Source of the DNA: JAKFFN01 sp036675025 | Lineage (GTDB): Bacteria > Sumerlaeota > Sumerlaeia > Sumerlaeales > Sumerlaeaceae | DNA length: 64,000 nucleotides | NCBI GenBank assembly: GCA_036675025.1 | Contig: JAKFFN010000055.1 | Location: forward strand, 1 to 64,000 | Direction: 5' to 3' | Part shown: one piece after another, positions 34,623-42,982 of the stretch | Position numbering within the stretch: position 1 is the stretch's first letter | How the letters are laid out: every line of letters starts with the position of its first letter | Made by a program: the position numbers and the translations under genes | Notes under the pieces: model-generated | The model's database searches: none | The model's input: the letters and a program-made list of their open reading frames with translations, nothing else | Told to the model about the DNA's origin: nothing

Positions 34623-37529
34623 ATGACATCGACCCGCGTACTTCCAGTAATTGTACTGCTTCTATTTGCGTTGAATTTTACCGCAGCTGCGGCTGAAACA
34701 ACCACGCCTCAATCCAACCTGACTACTTCGTCTCTAGTCTCGCAGCAGAAGGCTCCGAATTCACAAACTACGAGTTCGTTAAAAGATCTGGTCTCGTTGT
34801 CGGATGGTGCCCAGACTACACCTCCTTTAGTAGCCAAAACAACTGAGACCCTAAAGCGGAATTACGACCAGATAGCTCCTGACGAGGATGCAACCACCCG
34901 CAGTTACTCCGAAGTGACCGCAGTGGCAAAGGACCGCGAACGCATTGAGTGGCTCCGGTCAGCAGCCATTAGCGACGATTACGAAGAAGATAAATCAGCC
35001 GACTTTCGCCTGTACCGCAATCTTGTTCCAGGTAACGAAGACGACCCGGGGGAAGGTGCGCGTTTTGTGCCGACTCGAGACATTTATGGCGCCAGCATTG
35101 GACGTCAACCTGTAGGACCATTGTCAGGGCGCATCATTTACGCAAGTGCTGGTCATGGCTGGACAAATGACAACACAAGTACGTCGCTGTGGTACACCCA
35201 GCGGCCTATAACATACGGCATGATAGAGGACTTTGGTAACCTCGACCAGATGAATCTCTATGCCGACCTTTGTTTCCGGGCCGGCGCAACCATCGTTCCC
35301 ATACGGCCTCTTGGGTTTCAGCATGTTGAACGCGTAATTGATAACGTAAGTGAGCACGCAGGGTTCCACGGGGAATGGGCAGATTCCCAATCTACCGCCT
35401 CCTTCGGATTTGCGGGCGCCGAAATCCCTTATCGTTTCGCGCGCGCTGCTGCGGAAGAATCATCTGTTGCGCGGTTCAGGCCGGTAATTCCTATTACAGA
35501 TCGTTACCCCGTCTACTGCTGGGCGCGGGCTGGCGCGGATCGCGTAATACAGACGTATCGCGTCGTACACGCCGGCGGTGTCAATGAGGTCGATATCGAC
35601 CATCGCAAAGTTGGTAACGGCTGGGTTTACCTCGGCAGCTACATGTTTGAAAAAGGCAACGGCGGCTACGTAGAGATAACCAATCGCGTTCGCGATCCCC
35701 AGCTTGCGGCCGAGCCACGGGTTGTTATTGCAGATGCTATCCGCTTTGGAAATGGAATGGGCGACGTTAACCGTGGCGGCGGTATCAGCAGGCACCCGCG
35801 CGAAGAGGAATCCAGCCGCTACTGGACAGAAAGAGGTATTGCCGAAGCGGTGCCTCCAATATACGATGCATTTAAAGGTGAAGGTGACCAGGGTAATAAC
35901 GTAGGCTCTGCTCCGCGCTATGCAGCACACATGAACCGCGAAACCAATGGTGACTTTTTCGACCGGCTTTTCATGAGTTTCCATTCAAATGCAGTGGGAG
36001 GCCGCGGCGTAATGGGGCTCTATAATGCTCACGCCATCCTGCGGCCGGATCACCAGATCGAGCTTGCGAAGCTCGTGGCAGATGAACTCAACGCAGAAAT
36101 GACGAGCGTAGGTCTTCAGTTGAACGATACTTGGAATGTGCGCCCGGTTCGTACCCAGGCCCACATCAATTTTGGTGAGATCCGCAAAGACTATCTTAAC
36201 AATGAAATGTCGGCAACAATAGTTGAAGTCGCGTTCCACGACAACGCAGAAGATGCTGCGCTCATGCGATTACTCTCTGTGCGCGAGGCCATGGCAGAGT
36301 CCGCCTACCGGGCGACGCTGCGATATTTTGCTGAAGTCGGCAAGAAAGACGTTAAGCTCTACACGCCACCGTCGCCGCCAGTCCTGAGATATGCAGTGCA
36401 ATCTGCCAAAAAGGGAGCGGCAGATCTTGCCTGGTCACCCGCAACGGAAGATCCCCTTTCCTCAAAAACCGGGGCGATCCGGTATAAAATTTACCAGTCA
36501 AAAGACGGTCTGGCCTTCGACGACGGAACTGACGTCGGTTCACGAACAGAATACACTCTTCAGGATCTGAACGAACAGGAACCTGTCTATGTCCGCGTAA
36601 ATGCGGTCTCTGATGGCGGTGAGAGCAAACCTTCTACGGTGCTGGGAGTTAGCGTATCAAGCGGGCCTCGCGTTTTGATTGTTCAAGGTGCACCCACTGT
36701 GCTAGACGATTCCGTGCTGTCACAAACCGAAGAAGCTCATTTGGGGTGGCCGCTGAGGGACGGAGGCTCCTTCGTCAGACTGGTGCCGCACATCATGAAC
36801 AACCGCGAGCAGATCCGCACAATAGGCGCCGGTATAGATCGCCTCAATGTCGGCTTCGAATCTATGGATATGGCTACGTTCCTCACCCAGGCAGTCATTC
36901 CTCAAAAGTACCATACCATCGCTATCCAGATGGGCCGAAGCCCAATACCCGATGAATTGGCTACAACAAAGGTTCTTACTGGCCTGCACGATCATATCAC
37001 GTCCAACGGCCGGCTGCTGCTTTCTGGCGCCTGCCTGGCAGAATGTGAAGGATTGCAGCCCGACTCCCTTGCTCGATGGGGCGCTTTTGTTACGAACGCG
37101 CTGCAGACTGGATTTGATCCGCAAACCACGCTTACAAAAGTGATTAAGTCGGGAGATCGCGATCTCACCACAGTTACTCTCAACATTGGTAGCAGGTCGC
37201 TTCGCTACTTCGAACCACGACCTACGGAAGTTCTCTCGCCGCTGGAAAACGGAAGACCGGTTCTGGCATACGACAGTTTTAAGGGAATAGCTGCCGTGGC
37301 TACACTGAAGGAGAAGGCTCTTAGAACGGTTACGGTGGGCTTTCCCCTGGAGGAACTCGATGATCGGCAGGAGCAGGAGGTACTCGTCGCCCAGATCCTT
37401 ACGGCAATGGGTCTTGAGATACAACCAGCTGCAAGCCTGAAGATAACCACGACAGATCCGTCGGAATCCAAAGTGAAAATCACTGACGCAAAGCCTGGTA
37501 CTGGCAAAGCGGCCGGCGCTGGCAAATAG
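34623..37529 (+). CDS. Exported N-acetylmuramoyl-L-alanine amidase-like enzyme with golvesin and FN3 domains
   Basis: 968 residues from ATG 34623 (an earlier TTG lies in the terminator). Signal peptide: VLPVIVLLLFALNFTAAAAE. The Amidase_3 zinc ligands are visible but far apart: His in YASAGHGW (~172), Glu in GMIEDFG (~203), His in MSFHSNAVGG (~453) and the catalytic Glu in ATIVEVAFHDN (~533). Between them lies a golvesin-like beta domain (YPVYCWARAGADRV to VIADAIRFGNG, ~298-380), so one domain seems inserted in the other. A fibronectin-III module (~590-690) and a ~270-residue C-terminal region starting VLIVQGAPTVLDD follow, then a Lys/Gly/Ala tail. It likely cleaves peptidoglycan stem peptides or a related amide. 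Confidence 0.82.
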   Translation: MTSTRVLPVIVLLLFALNFTAAAAETTTPQSNLTTSSLVSQQKAPNSQTTSSLKDLVSLSDGAQTTPPLVAKTTETLKRNYDQIAPDEDATTRSYSEVTAVAKDRERIEWLRSAAISDDYEEDKSADFRLYRNLVPGNEDDPGEGARFVPTRDIYGASIGRQPVGPLSGRIIYASAGHGWTNDNTSTSLWYTQRPITYGMIEDFGNLDQMNLYADLCFRAGATIVPIRPLGFQHVERVIDNVSEHAGFHGEWADSQSTASFGFAGAEIPYRFARAAAEESSVARFRPVIPITDRYPVYCWARAGADRVIQTYRVVHAGGVNEVDIDHRKVGNGWVYLGSYMFEKGNGGYVEITNRVRDPQLAAEPRVVIADAIRFGNGMGDVNRGGGISRHPREEESSRYWTERGIAEAVPPIYDAFKGEGDQGNNVGSAPRYAAHMNRETNGDFFDRLFMSFHSNAVGGRGVMGLYNAHAILRPDHQIELAKLVADELNAEMTSVGLQLNDTWNVRPVRTQAHINFGEIRKDYLNNEMSATIVEVAFHDNAEDAALMRLLSVREAMAESAYRATLRYFAEVGKKDVKLYTPPSPPVLRYAVQSAKKGAADLAWSPATEDPLSSKTGAIRYKIYQSKDGLAFDDGTDVGSRTEYTLQDLNEQEPVYVRVNAVSDGGESKPSTVLGVSVSSGPRVLIVQGAPTVLDDSVLSQTEEAHLGWPLRDGGSFVRLVPHIMNNREQIRTIGAGIDRLNVGFESMDMATFLTQAVIPQKYHTIAIQMGRSPIPDELATTKVLTGLHDHITSNGRLLLSGACLAECEGLQPDSLARWGAFVTNALQTGFDPQTTLTKVIKSGDRDLTTVTLNIGSRSLRYFEPRPTEVLSPLENGRPVLAYDSFKGIAAVATLKEKALRTVTVGFPLEELDDRQEQEVLVAQILTAMGLEIQPAASLKITTTDPSESKVKITDAKPGTGKAAGAGK

Positions 37530-37606
37530 TCAAATGCGCTATCCAGTTGCCGCTGATGAGATTTGTTATATAAGTTACTCGAGTCTACGCAAAGAGGGTA
37601 ATTTCG

Positions 37607-38074
37607 ATGTCGGGTAAACTACGAATTGTACTCAGCGAAACCATAGCAGCCATTTTGATTGTGGCTACTGTTCATAGTGTTTCCGCACAGTATCCTAACA
37701 CGGCAAACGCTAACCGTGCCCGGTACCAGCGCTCTGTGGCTGGTGTAAGTGGCGGAAGTAATGCAAGAACCGTTTCCGGCAACGCCAGTCTTTCAGGTGT
37801 GCGCGTGGGCCTAAGCGGATTTATGGCTGATATGGGTCGCATGCCAACGTCTGCTGAAGGTCTCCAGGCCTTAATAAAACGTCCCCCCGGTGCTACCAAC
37901 TGGAGAGGCCCCTACATCAGCGTTACAAACGCCAAACAGCCGTTTGCTGATCCGTGGGGCATGCAGTATCGGTACACCCAAACGCCGGCAGGTAGCCGCT
38001 TCATCTATACGATCGCTTCAAACGGTCCGGACAGGATGCCCGGAACCAGAGATGATCTGCAAATCCAATTCTAA
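37607..38074 (+). CDS. GspG-like pseudopilin head domain behind a Sec-type signal peptide
   Basis: 155 residues. The N-terminus (KLRIVLSETIAAILIVATVHS, ending SVSAQ) looks like a cleavable signal, not a GFTLIE prepilin leader. Residues ~65-155 match the GspG/T2SSG head: GFMADMGRMPTSAEGLQAL, WRGPYIS, FADPWGMQYRYTQT and SNGPDRMPGTRDD, including the DPWG strand and the calcium-type loop. It would be released or periplasmic rather than assembled into a pseudopilus. An AGAGGG element precedes the ATG. It lies 77 nt downstream of the amidase gene. Confidence 0.82.
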   Translation: MSGKLRIVLSETIAAILIVATVHSVSAQYPNTANANRARYQRSVAGVSGGSNARTVSGNASLSGVRVGLSGFMADMGRMPTSAEGLQALIKRPPGATNWRGPYISVTNAKQPFADPWGMQYRYTQTPAGSRFIYTIASNGPDRMPGTRDDLQIQF

Positions 38075-38130
38075 TACAGGAAGCCGGCACTAAGACGGCT
38101 AAGCGGTCAGTTCGCGCCTCCAGCCGCAAC

Positions 38131-38457
38131 TTAGAAAATCACCCTTACCATCCGCTTAAGCTCTGTCCACATTGCTTCGGGATCAGTAGTTCCAAAAAGT
38201 TGATGCAGAGCAAACCACGTTACAGAAACAAGTACTGCGCTGATGACCAATGTGCGCAGGCAGCCGAATACGGAAAACCGGCGCCGCGGAATCGCTGCCT
38301 TTTCCGGAATGCGAGCCTGGAATTCCTGGAACTCCAGCTGGCATTCCATGCTGCAGAAGCGCCCACCTTCCGCGTTACACTGATCACACAGCGGCTTCCC
38401 GCATCTGCGGCATTCGTGAAGCGCCCGTCGTGTCGGGTGATTAATACAATTTGCCAC
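38131..38457 (-). CDS. B-box-type zinc-finger membrane protein
   Basis: 108 residues. The N-terminal ~40 residues hold a zinc-binding set: Cys4, His7, His14, Cys16, Cys19, Cys24, Cys27, Cys35 and Cys39 (CRRCGKPLCDQC core). One transmembrane helix (LRTLVISAVLVSVTWFAL) and a short C-terminus follow. Such cytosolic B-box-plus-TM proteins are common but uncharacterised. The start overlaps the end of the glycosyltransferase gene by 17 nt, implying co-translation. Confidence 0.85.
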   Translation of the reverse strand: MANCINHPTRRALHECRRCGKPLCDQCNAEGGRFCSMECQLEFQEFQARIPEKAAIPRRRFSVFGCLRTLVISAVLVSVTWFALHQLFGTTDPEAMWTELKRMVRVIF

Positions 38458-39781
38458 GATTTTTGCCCCTTAGTATCTGTGCCAGTTCTTCCGCTTGGCG
38501 CTGACGCGTATAGCTGTTTATTAGCGATTCATTGCGTTTGAAAGTCACACGCCCGAGAAACAACTCGAATAGCGTCTCTTTAATTCTGAAAACATTGTCT
38601 GGCGCTATTACAACTCCTGCCCGTGTACGTCGCACAAGATCAGCAAGGGCTCCCGGCGGTGCGACAGCCAGAATTGGTTTGTCCGCAGCAAGATACTCGA
38701 AAATCTTCTGCGTCAGCATAATGTGACTGTTCGGATTCTCTCCCTCAAGCACCAGCAGCGCGTCCGCACTCTTTTGCAGACTTAGCGCATCCCGCCAACT
38801 GCCCATTCCCCAGTTGATAATCACCCGCTCCAGATTCAGGTCGCGGATCATAGCCAGATGTTCTGGCTTCATATTGCTCCGGAAGATTACCTGGAAATTA
38901 TCGGTCAGCCCCGGATACGAATCCAGCAAACCGCGCACAGCCGCAAAGAAGCTATCCGGTGACCGCTGCATAAACATGGTACCTGTATAAGCCAGGGTAA
39001 ACTTATCGAATTCCATCTTTGGCACATCAGAAAGATCAGTTGGATCAAAGCCATTTGGTAATAGAACAACATTTCCCCGACCAGATAGCGTGGCGAGGTG
39101 GTCAACAATAGGAGAACTCACACCAGTTAAAGTGTCTGCCCCCTCTGCTACTCTCTGTTCCAAACTGAAATTGACCTGCCGGTGAAGCGGCGTCACATAG
39201 TCCGCAAAATAGGGGTTTTGTGTCCAGCCATCGCGGAAGTCCGCATGCCAATGGATGTTGTAGCGGCGCTTCAGGTAAAGCCCGATCAGGTGCGTACTGT
39301 TTGGGTAGGACGACGTTAGCACATACCGAATGGCCTGGCTGCGCAATAGATGTTCCGCCATTGGAATCGCGGTCAGAAGCCACGGCATACGGTCGTCCGG
39401 CAAGGCCATAATACGGCGCGTGAAGCTTGCAGAGCCACTAAGCATGCGGCTGCGCAGGGTAACTGTCTTAGGCGGAGATTTTACGGGCGGTGCCGCATGA
39501 TCCAGTTTTTTGCGAACAACTCTGACAGGGGAGAGGACCTGATTCAACATCGCTGCTGCATGGTCAAAGTCCGGGCTGGGAGTTCGAATAACCTGGTAGC
39601 CGCAGGCTTCTACTTCCTTTAGCCCATCCACATCAATTGCTGATCTACCGTTAGGGGTTGCAGAAAGTATGACAGGCTCAAAATCGTGATCAGGCAGATA
39701 CCGGGCAAGTTTGGTTATCCTGCGGACCCCAGATAGGGTAGGGGGGAAGTCATAATTAATAAGAAGGATGCGATCCTTCAT
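38441..39781 (-). CDS. Glycosyltransferase, GT4/GT-B type
   Basis: 446 residues. The N-terminal half begins ILLINYDFPPTLSGVRRITK, a GT-B nucleotide-fold opening with a Gly-rich acceptor loop. The C-terminal half has LLPNGFDPTDL, FTLAYTGTMFMQRSPDSFF and YLAADKPILAVAPPGALADL, typical of group 1 glycosyltransferases. It probably builds extracellular or lipid-linked polysaccharide from nucleotide sugars. It overlaps the zinc-finger gene. Confidence 0.88.
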   Translation of the reverse strand: MKDRILLINYDFPPTLSGVRRITKLARYLPDHDFEPVILSATPNGRSAIDVDGLKEVEACGYQVIRTPSPDFDHAAAMLNQVLSPVRVVRKKLDHAAPPVKSPPKTVTLRSRMLSGSASFTRRIMALPDDRMPWLLTAIPMAEHLLRSQAIRYVLTSSYPNSTHLIGLYLKRRYNIHWHADFRDGWTQNPYFADYVTPLHRQVNFSLEQRVAEGADTLTGVSSPIVDHLATLSGRGNVVLLPNGFDPTDLSDVPKMEFDKFTLAYTGTMFMQRSPDSFFAAVRGLLDSYPGLTDNFQVIFRSNMKPEHLAMIRDLNLERVIINWGMGSWRDALSLQKSADALLVLEGENPNSHIMLTQKIFEYLAADKPILAVAPPGALADLVRRTRAGVVIAPDNVFRIKETLFELFLGRVTFKRNESLINSYTRQRQAEELAQILRGKNRGKLY

Positions 39782-39826
39782 AAAATGCAGGGATGCGGTG
39801 GTGTGCCTGGCGTTACAGTTATGCTT

Positions 39827-40933
39827 CTAATCATGAACCTGCTTTGCCTCATTGCTCATAATCATTTCCTCGATCTTGACTTCTGCGCCAATTTCACTCG
39901 AGAGGTAGATGGCATCCAGCACCCGTTGGATGTTAAGAGATTCCTCCGCCTTTACAAGCACATCATTTTCCCCGCGCAAGCATGAGCACCAGTATTTGAT
40001 TTCTTCAGTATGCGGTTTTACCTCAGGCAAGCCCGAAGGGATAATGTCGATAAGTGCTTCGTCCCTCGATTTCAGGATTCGAAGCGGCGTTGCTGCCGGT
40101 GGCTTTGAAAAGGGTATCAACTCTGCGCCGCCTTGATCGCCCAGGATCACTTGCGGGAAAGCCTCTTCTTCCTTCAGATGAGTAGCCCAGCTTGCCTCGA
40201 GCATCAGGCTGCTGCCGTTATCAAAGCGAATGAATGCACTGGCAAAATCTTCGACGTCATACTCTTCCCGCCGGTACGTGCCGTAGGGATTGTAGAAGTC
40301 AGGCCTATGGCCGAACTTGGTATATACTGATCCGCTGACTGTAACGGCTGTGGGGCTGCCCATCAGCCAGACAATCAGGTCGAGAGCATGCACACCAATA
40401 TCAATTAAGGGGCCACCGCCAGATTTCGATTTTATGTGAAACTGTCCCCATCCCGGAACCAGCCGCCGGCGCAATGCGTGAGAACGCCCATAATAAATCT
40501 GGCCAAGCTCACCGTTTACGATGATCTTTTTCAAAAACTGTGCGCTCGGCATGAAGCGCATATGGTGCCCGACGGTCAGCATCTTGCCCGTTTCGTGAGC
40601 GGTTGCCACCATGAGTGCTGCACTATTACTGTTAGTGGCTATCGGTTTCTCGCACAGAACGTGAACTCCCGCCCGCAGCGCGGCTATAGTCGGATCCGCG
40701 TGTGCGTAATTAGGGGTGCAGACAGAGACCGCATCCAGCTTTTCGCTTTCCAGCATCTTGATATAGTCATCGTACGCATTCGGAATCTCAAATTCATTTG
40801 CGAAAGCCTGAGCCCTCTCAAGGCTGATATCTGAACATGCCACGACCTCGACGTCGTCACATGCCCGATAGCCGGGCATATGAAATAACGCTGAAACCTT
40901 TCCCGTTCCAATAATGCCAATTTTTATCGTCAT
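39827..40933 (-). CDS. Gfo/Idh/MocA-family oxidoreductase (second copy)
   Basis: 368 residues. Rossmann start IKIGIIGTGKVSALFHMPGY; EKP signature GVHVLCEKPIATNS (~98); C-terminal GGPLIDIGVHALDLIVWLMG with the catalytic His. It follows the aldo/keto reductase gene by 31 nt on the same strand and precedes the glycosyltransferase gene, so these sugar-related genes probably form one transcript. Only ~30% similar by eye to the copy at 21223, so not a recent duplicate. Confidence 0.92.
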   Translation of the reverse strand: MTIKIGIIGTGKVSALFHMPGYRACDDVEVVACSDISLERAQAFANEFEIPNAYDDYIKMLESEKLDAVSVCTPNYAHADPTIAALRAGVHVLCEKPIATNSNSAALMVATAHETGKMLTVGHHMRFMPSAQFLKKIIVNGELGQIYYGRSHALRRRLVPGWGQFHIKSKSGGGPLIDIGVHALDLIVWLMGSPTAVTVSGSVYTKFGHRPDFYNPYGTYRREEYDVEDFASAFIRFDNGSSLMLEASWATHLKEEEAFPQVILGDQGGAELIPFSKPPAATPLRILKSRDEALIDIIPSGLPEVKPHTEEIKYWCSCLRGENDVLVKAEESLNIQRVLDAIYLSSEIGAEVKIEEMIMSNEAKQVHD

Positions 40934-40964
40934 ATTACTTCGGATTCTCCATTACAAATACGGG

Positions 40965-42098
40965 CTACCGGTCACCGAATAACACATGAAACTGCTCGTC
41001 GCTCATGGCTGGGATATGAGCAAGTTCCATGTTCACTGAGACATGGTCGGGTGAACCCATGCCCACAAGCGCGGTTGATATGCCGGGTATACTCCGCACA
41101 AACTGGATTGCCCGCGCCGCATCGCAATCCATTTCTGGTATTGCCTGGCGCAACGTAACCGGAAGGTTTGAAGCAAGGCTGCCCTGGAGCAGCGACGCAC
41201 TTGCTACTACACAGACATTCAGCGCACTGGCCGCTTCCAGGAGTGTCATCGTCTGGTCACCAACCTTCTGATTCAAATTTGTCAGTGCTTCCGGCATGGC
41301 GAGATTAACAGGTAGTTGCACAGCGCAGAAGTGGTGCCGTTCGCCTCCGGCACGCCGTGCGCATTCAATCACGCGCTCAAGCTGCATAGGCTGCCGTGAA
41401 CCGGGCGCTTCATGAAACCCGTCCCAGGTGGCAATGCCGTACATATTTATACGTCCATCCTGCACTGCTGCCTCTAAGGCTCGAAAGGCCATCTCAAGGG
41501 CTTCGTAATACCGAACTTCGTGCAGCTCACCCATCTGGGTTTCCGGATTATGCAGATAATAAACGTCGATAGTATCAATGCCAAGATTGCGCCTGCTTTG
41601 GGCAATTTCATGATAAAGATACATGGGTGACATGCAATGCCCATTGGGGTGAATCTCTTCAGGGGTGACTACACCTTTGTTTATAAGATTCTCTTCCACC
41701 CATTGATAAGGATCAGCCGGGTAACTACCGTCGTAGGAGATAAATCCTCCCTTGGTACAGATTACCAGTTCTTCGCGGCTGAAACCCCGGTTAAACAGAT
41801 ATTGAAGGGCTTGTCCGATGGCTCGCTCGCTGCGCTGGAAGCGGTAGTTTATGGCACTATCCATCACGTTGCAGCCAGATCCTACAGCTCTTATAATGGA
41901 ATCGGTATAAGCAGCATCCGCCTGGTCTGTCGGTGCTCCAAGGTAAGTACCAAGTCCGATCGAAGAAAAGAAAAGGCTATGGCACAGGCGGAAGTGGCTC
42001 GGGTGCAACTCCGCAAATTTCTCTGTATAATGTTCGGTTCCCTGCAGAGTGGCCCTGCCAGGAACCAGTGAAGGAAGAGAGGAATTATCATTGGCCAT
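40965..42098 (-). CDS. Aldo/keto reductase
   Basis: 377 residues from ATG 42098; an open upstream extension overlaps the L25 terminator and is rejected. TIM-barrel AKR features: IGLGTYLGAP, the catalytic Asp/Tyr in NVMDSAINYR, Lys in LVICTKGGF and His in VYYLHNPETQMGE. The C-terminal SIPGISTALVGMGSPDHV is the NADP-phosphate-binding stretch. Substrate unknown; the Gfo/Idh neighbour hints at sugar metabolism. AKRs of this length (with a longer N-terminus) are common in environmental bacteria. Confidence 0.9.
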   Translation of the reverse strand: MANDNSSLPSLVPGRATLQGTEHYTEKFAELHPSHFRLCHSLFFSSIGLGTYLGAPTDQADAAYTDSIIRAVGSGCNVMDSAINYRFQRSERAIGQALQYLFNRGFSREELVICTKGGFISYDGSYPADPYQWVEENLINKGVVTPEEIHPNGHCMSPMYLYHEIAQSRRNLGIDTIDVYYLHNPETQMGELHEVRYYEALEMAFRALEAAVQDGRINMYGIATWDGFHEAPGSRQPMQLERVIECARRAGGERHHFCAVQLPVNLAMPEALTNLNQKVGDQTMTLLEAASALNVCVVASASLLQGSLASNLPVTLRQAIPEMDCDAARAIQFVRSIPGISTALVGMGSPDHVSVNMELAHIPAMSDEQFHVLFGDR

Positions 42099-42139
42099 GA
42101 TACTATCGTGCTTAATAGATGCCGGGGCGGTATCGCAAA

Positions 42140-42171
42140 CAAAAAAAGCCCGACCCATAAATGGGTCGGGC
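42140..42171 (-). terminator. Terminator of the L25 gene
   Basis: On the minus strand GCCCGACCCAT-tt-ATGGGTCGGGC (perfect 11-bp arms) is followed by a run of Ts. It starts 16 nt after the stop of the L25 gene. Confidence 0.95.
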
Positions 42172-42186
42172 GTTGCACTTGAAATT

Positions 42187-42813
42187 CTACTCTTCTTCTT
42201 TTTTCTTTCCGATAACTTCCGGCTGGGCGGCATCTTCTTCAGTTGCTTCAGCAGCAACCTTAACCGCATGCACGCCAAAGAGAGTCTCGGCGCCATCAGT
42301 TACAAGTGTCAGACCTTCTGTCAGCTGAATGTCGCTAACGTGGAGGGTCTCATTAACCTGCAATTTGGAAATGTCGACAACAATGGATTCTGGCAGCTTG
42401 CCCGGCAGACACTTGACAGTGATCGAACGCAGATGCGTCTCAAGCATGCCGCCTTCACGTACGCCAACAGGGGTGCCGGTGGCATGTATCGGAACTTCAA
42501 ACTCAGCTTCCTGGTCCATGCGCACGCGGAAAAGGTCGACATGGAGAAAACGGCGGGTAACCGGGTCACGCTGGATCTCACGAATGACAGTGGTAGTCTT
42601 ATCAAGTCCTTCACCGGCAAGGGTAAAAAGGTTTGTTTCCGCGTTAGGCTTGGAGAGAGCTTTCTCCAGCTCACGAAAGTTAAGAGCAACCATCTTTGGT
42701 TCTTCGTTTGAACCGTAGATTACTGCTGGAACCTGGCCCTGCGAACGAAGGCGACGGTTGGGGCCTTTACCGGTTTCGGTACGGCCGGTAACGTTAAGTG
42801 TATCGATATCCAT
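42187..42813 (-). CDS. rplY: Ribosomal protein bL25 (Ctc-type, with TL5 domain)
   Basis: 208 residues, the long CTC form of L25 that binds 5S rRNA. ATG 42813 has AAGGATT upstream. The N-terminal L25 domain (MDIDTLNVTGRTETGKGPNR, GQVPAVIYGSNEEPKMV, VLIREIQRDPV-like VIREIQRDPVTRRFLHVDL) is followed by the C-terminal TL5 beta domain (GTPVGVREGGMLETHLRSI, CLPGKLPESIVVDISKLQVN, LHVSDIQLTEGL). The tail is acidic then basic (TEEDAAQPEVIGKKKEEE). It is separated from the aldo/keto reductase gene by a strong terminator. Confidence 0.95.
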   Translation of the reverse strand: MDIDTLNVTGRTETGKGPNRRLRSQGQVPAVIYGSNEEPKMVALNFRELEKALSKPNAETNLFTLAGEGLDKTTTVIREIQRDPVTRRFLHVDLFRVRMDQEAEFEVPIHATGTPVGVREGGMLETHLRSITVKCLPGKLPESIVVDISKLQVNETLHVSDIQLTEGLTLVTDGAETLFGVHAVKVAAEATEEDAAQPEVIGKKKEEE

Positions 42814-42982
42814 TGTAATGGAATCCTTAAAATTAGTCACCTGGGAGGCAGCCGGCCATGCTGTCGCATCGCCTGGGCTGTTGCAGGCGCCATGATGGGA
42901 ACAACCTGCTTTACCAGCTATTCTTTTTACCCCACGCCTTTTATGTTGCGGCACGCTACCCTGAAAAAGCAAATAGCGGCCC

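Noticed and set aside
42099..42296. N-terminal extension of the aldo/keto reductase
   Set aside because: The extra 66 codons cross the perfect terminator and the L25 gene end and are basic, low-complexity sequence.
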